Shown piece after piece: positions 59,301 through 62,766 of a stretch of DNA of 64,000 bases. Position 1 is the first letter of the stretch; each line of letters opens with the position of its first letter. The DNA comes from Glandiceps talaboti (taxonomy: Eukaryota > Hemichordata > Enteropneusta > Spengelidae). A program made the translations under genes and the position numbers. The stretch is taken from NCBI RefSeq assembly GCF_964340395.1, contig NC_135550.1, positions 9,648,408 through 9,712,407 on the forward strand, read 5' to 3'. The notes beneath the pieces are model-generated. The model saw nothing but the letters and a program-made list of their open reading frames with translations. It searched no databases and had not been told where the DNA came from.

Positions 59301-62300
59301 TACTATCAAGTAAATCCTAGTCACTTGTCCTAACACTTCACGCAACTGACTCCTTGTACCAACCTTTCTAACTTCTGTTATTACTTATCTTTTCCTATAG
59401 GGATGAGAAAGAATGGTATCTCCAGAAAAACCCAGATCAGTTTTTGAATTTGTTGGGCAAGGTGTTTGTCTTCTGTTATACTTGGTCTGTTGGTGGTGTC
59501 TTGAAGAGAGAGGATGATAGTGAAGATGATATTGGTATTACTACTAGTACTAAAACAGTGGGCAAGGAGAAAGAAATCAGAATTGATATCAGTTATGAAT
59601 TTGATAATTTTGTACGGGAAATGTTTGATGTGGAACCTCCACTCGGTAAGTAGTTTTGTATGTTATAGACAGTGTGCCCTCTAACGATAGCCAAATTTTG
59701 TTGTTCTGAGTCAAAATGAGAAAAACTGAGATTTCTTGTGAGTCACCACATAGTAAGAGATGGGGGAACACCAAATTTTGGTGCGTCAGTGGCACGTCAA
59801 ATTGGCTTAGAGGGCACACTGGTTATAGATTCTGAATGAGACTGTTGAGTCATATTTCCTAAATGTGACTTTCACAGTTACTGTCAAAGTAATTCATATC
59901 ATATACAGGTGACATTGCAGTTAGACAATAAGATATATCGTGTCGTTCAGCCCTAAACAGTTGCTGTAAATGCAGGCTGATAAGGTGGCAAATTCATATT
60001 TTATACTGTGATATAAGCTGCCCCCCCCCCCCCCCCCCGATATTTTGAATGAAATGATGAGAAGTAAAGACACAATACAACATAAATCTTCCAACCATCC
60101 CAGTTTGCCTGTCAAAAGCTGTGCTAAAACTACTCACTTGTGATAAGTTCCTAAGTTTAAAAAAAAAATCAGTGGTTTGAAGTATCAAAGGTGATAATAT
60201 CCAAATTTCTAAATTGATCTTTCTCCCCAGGTGTGAGGTTACCATCTGGAAGCCGTACCATCTTCCATTACTTCATCAACTTTGAGAATGGTAAATTTGT
60301 ACCATGGGATGTACTAGTACCCAGTACCAAGTCATTGATTGATAAAGGAGTAACCCATGTGTCACTAGGTGAACAGATGGGACTGACAACACAGATGAGT
60401 AAGAAGATTGATCTAGAGGAAGGAGAGCTTGTACCTACAGTAGATGTTGTCAGATATACATTCCTTGCAAGTCTCTTACTGCTCAATAAGAATCCGGTTT
60501 TACTGGCAGGTAAGGCAGGGTCAATTCCTTGACTATAGACTATGTACCATATATGTATTACATGTCCTAGGTACTCGATTAATGGGCCAGATGATGAATT
60601 TGTATACATTTGGAGGTATTTTTTTTAGCTGTATATTATTAGCTGAGTTTATGTTTTTGGGTGTAGTTTTCTTGCTTCATATTCAAAAACTGTCTTATTT
60701 TATTGAGACATACTTGACCATCATTGGAATTATCTGAACTCAAACCTGGTATTAAGATACAACTTATCAATCATGTGATGTAAATTTTTTGTCATATCAA
60801 AATGTTGAGGAAGTCCCTACTACATAATTAGCTGTTCTAACAATGCAAGAAGATAACTGAGTGAAAAAAACTTATAAACTCAGTTTGTGCCACTTTTAAA
60901 AGTTACATGTTGTATTCTACTTAGTGAGACATATTTGCCCTCATGTGTTGACAGAACTCAAACCTGCTATTCATACATGATACATTAACAATTCTATGAC
61001 ATAATTTAGGATACCCATATTAGAATGTTCAGAAAACTCCTATTAAGTGTCAACTGTGCTAACAAGGCCAGGAAACGATACCAATGACATCTAAGGAATG
61101 CATCGACATTTAACATGTTACTAAATCAAGGTTTTATTTTTTTAGTTATTAACTAGTTTTGTCAAAGTGAAAAAGCTTACAACCTCAATTTATACCATGC
61201 CAACACTGCTCTGTGCATATATTAAAAAATTGTAACAACATACTTTGCAGTGCCATTGGAATTCTTTGACTAGGTATAGTGTTTGTTGGTCACTAGCATT
61301 TCACTGTGTTGTGAATTTTTTGACCGACTTGACAAAAACTATCAAAAAAAAGGAAAAGTTTTCACAAGTCTTAGGTTGTCTAACTGCAGACAATGATAAC
61401 TATATAACTTTTCCTCTCTCAACAGGTGAATCAGGTGTTGGGAAGACAGCCATTATCAACCATGCTTTGAAGAGACTTGTCAAGGATAAAGGCACCACCT
61501 CACAGGATGGGACAGTATTAGGAGACGTCTTCAACTACTCTGACAAAGGACAAAATATCCTGTCTAACATTACTGCATTAACTGCCGGAATATTTGGTGA
61601 TGACGACCAAGATGCTAATGCACGTAAGTTTTGTTAAGATAAGATAGCAAATGTAGTTGGAGAGTACATGTATTAATAAGTGAGGTTATCTAAAATTTGG
61701 CCTGGGGAAATATATCACCCAATGTGTAAAACATAATAGAGATTAAATTTTTACCCAGAAAGTATAAAAACCTGCTTGTGTTTCATTATTGTGTAGGTTC
61801 ACTAAAAATAACCATTATTCCTGGGTATCACTCAGTACCTTTCTTTCTATGTTTGCAAGAAATAAAGCCAGTTACATGTAAGCGTTCACTGGCTCTGTTT
61901 GATACAACTAAGCAGAAACCAATAGGAAACTGTACATTCTATACTTTAAGATAGCAACATCGTAGTTTCTTGCTACATTTAGTCTAAATGAAATATAACC
62001 ATTTATTATAAACATACTGCAGCTAGACACAGACATGTGGCGCCAATGTTTTGATGTCTGCATGGTGACACATTAGTTTATTTCATTTAGATAAATGTCA
62101 CAAGAAACTGTATTCATTCAATCTTGCTATCGTAACATGTGCAGTTTCTTATTAGTTTCTTCATGGTTGTATACATCACACAGAGCCAGTGAACACTAAC
62201 ATGAAATGGGCTGTAAACCTGGTGTGAGTCGTGTAATAATCTGTTTGCCTGTGTATCACACAGTGTAGACCCAAGAGACACTCCAGGAGGATCTTGATAT

Positions 62301-62719
62301 CTACAGGATGTTATTCATAAATTATGTCTCTCTGAATATATTATAGAGGACCAATAGTATCTATCTATCATTTATCAAGTAAAATCTTTTGACTTTTTTA
62401 AAGTTTTGCAAATTTATAGTAACCCCTCCACGTTTTGTTTTGCAGCTTTACTTGGTGAGAAAGACAATTCCTTAGACCTGTCATTGATGACAGGACAGGT
62501 TAGGAAGCCAACTGGTGGTATGATTCATACCATGTTACAATTGAGTGCACAGACTAGTGCAGCTAGAGTTCAGGCACAGATACTGCATAAACTGATTAAA
62601 AGAAGTAAGGATTCTGTAGGAGGTCCTAGGGGAAAGAAGGTAGGTCATCTATCAAACATAAGTTAGCATGGAGGGTTGTTGTTGTTATTGTTATTGTTGT
62701 TATTGTTGTTGTTGTTGTT

Positions 62720-62766
<47 letters not shown>

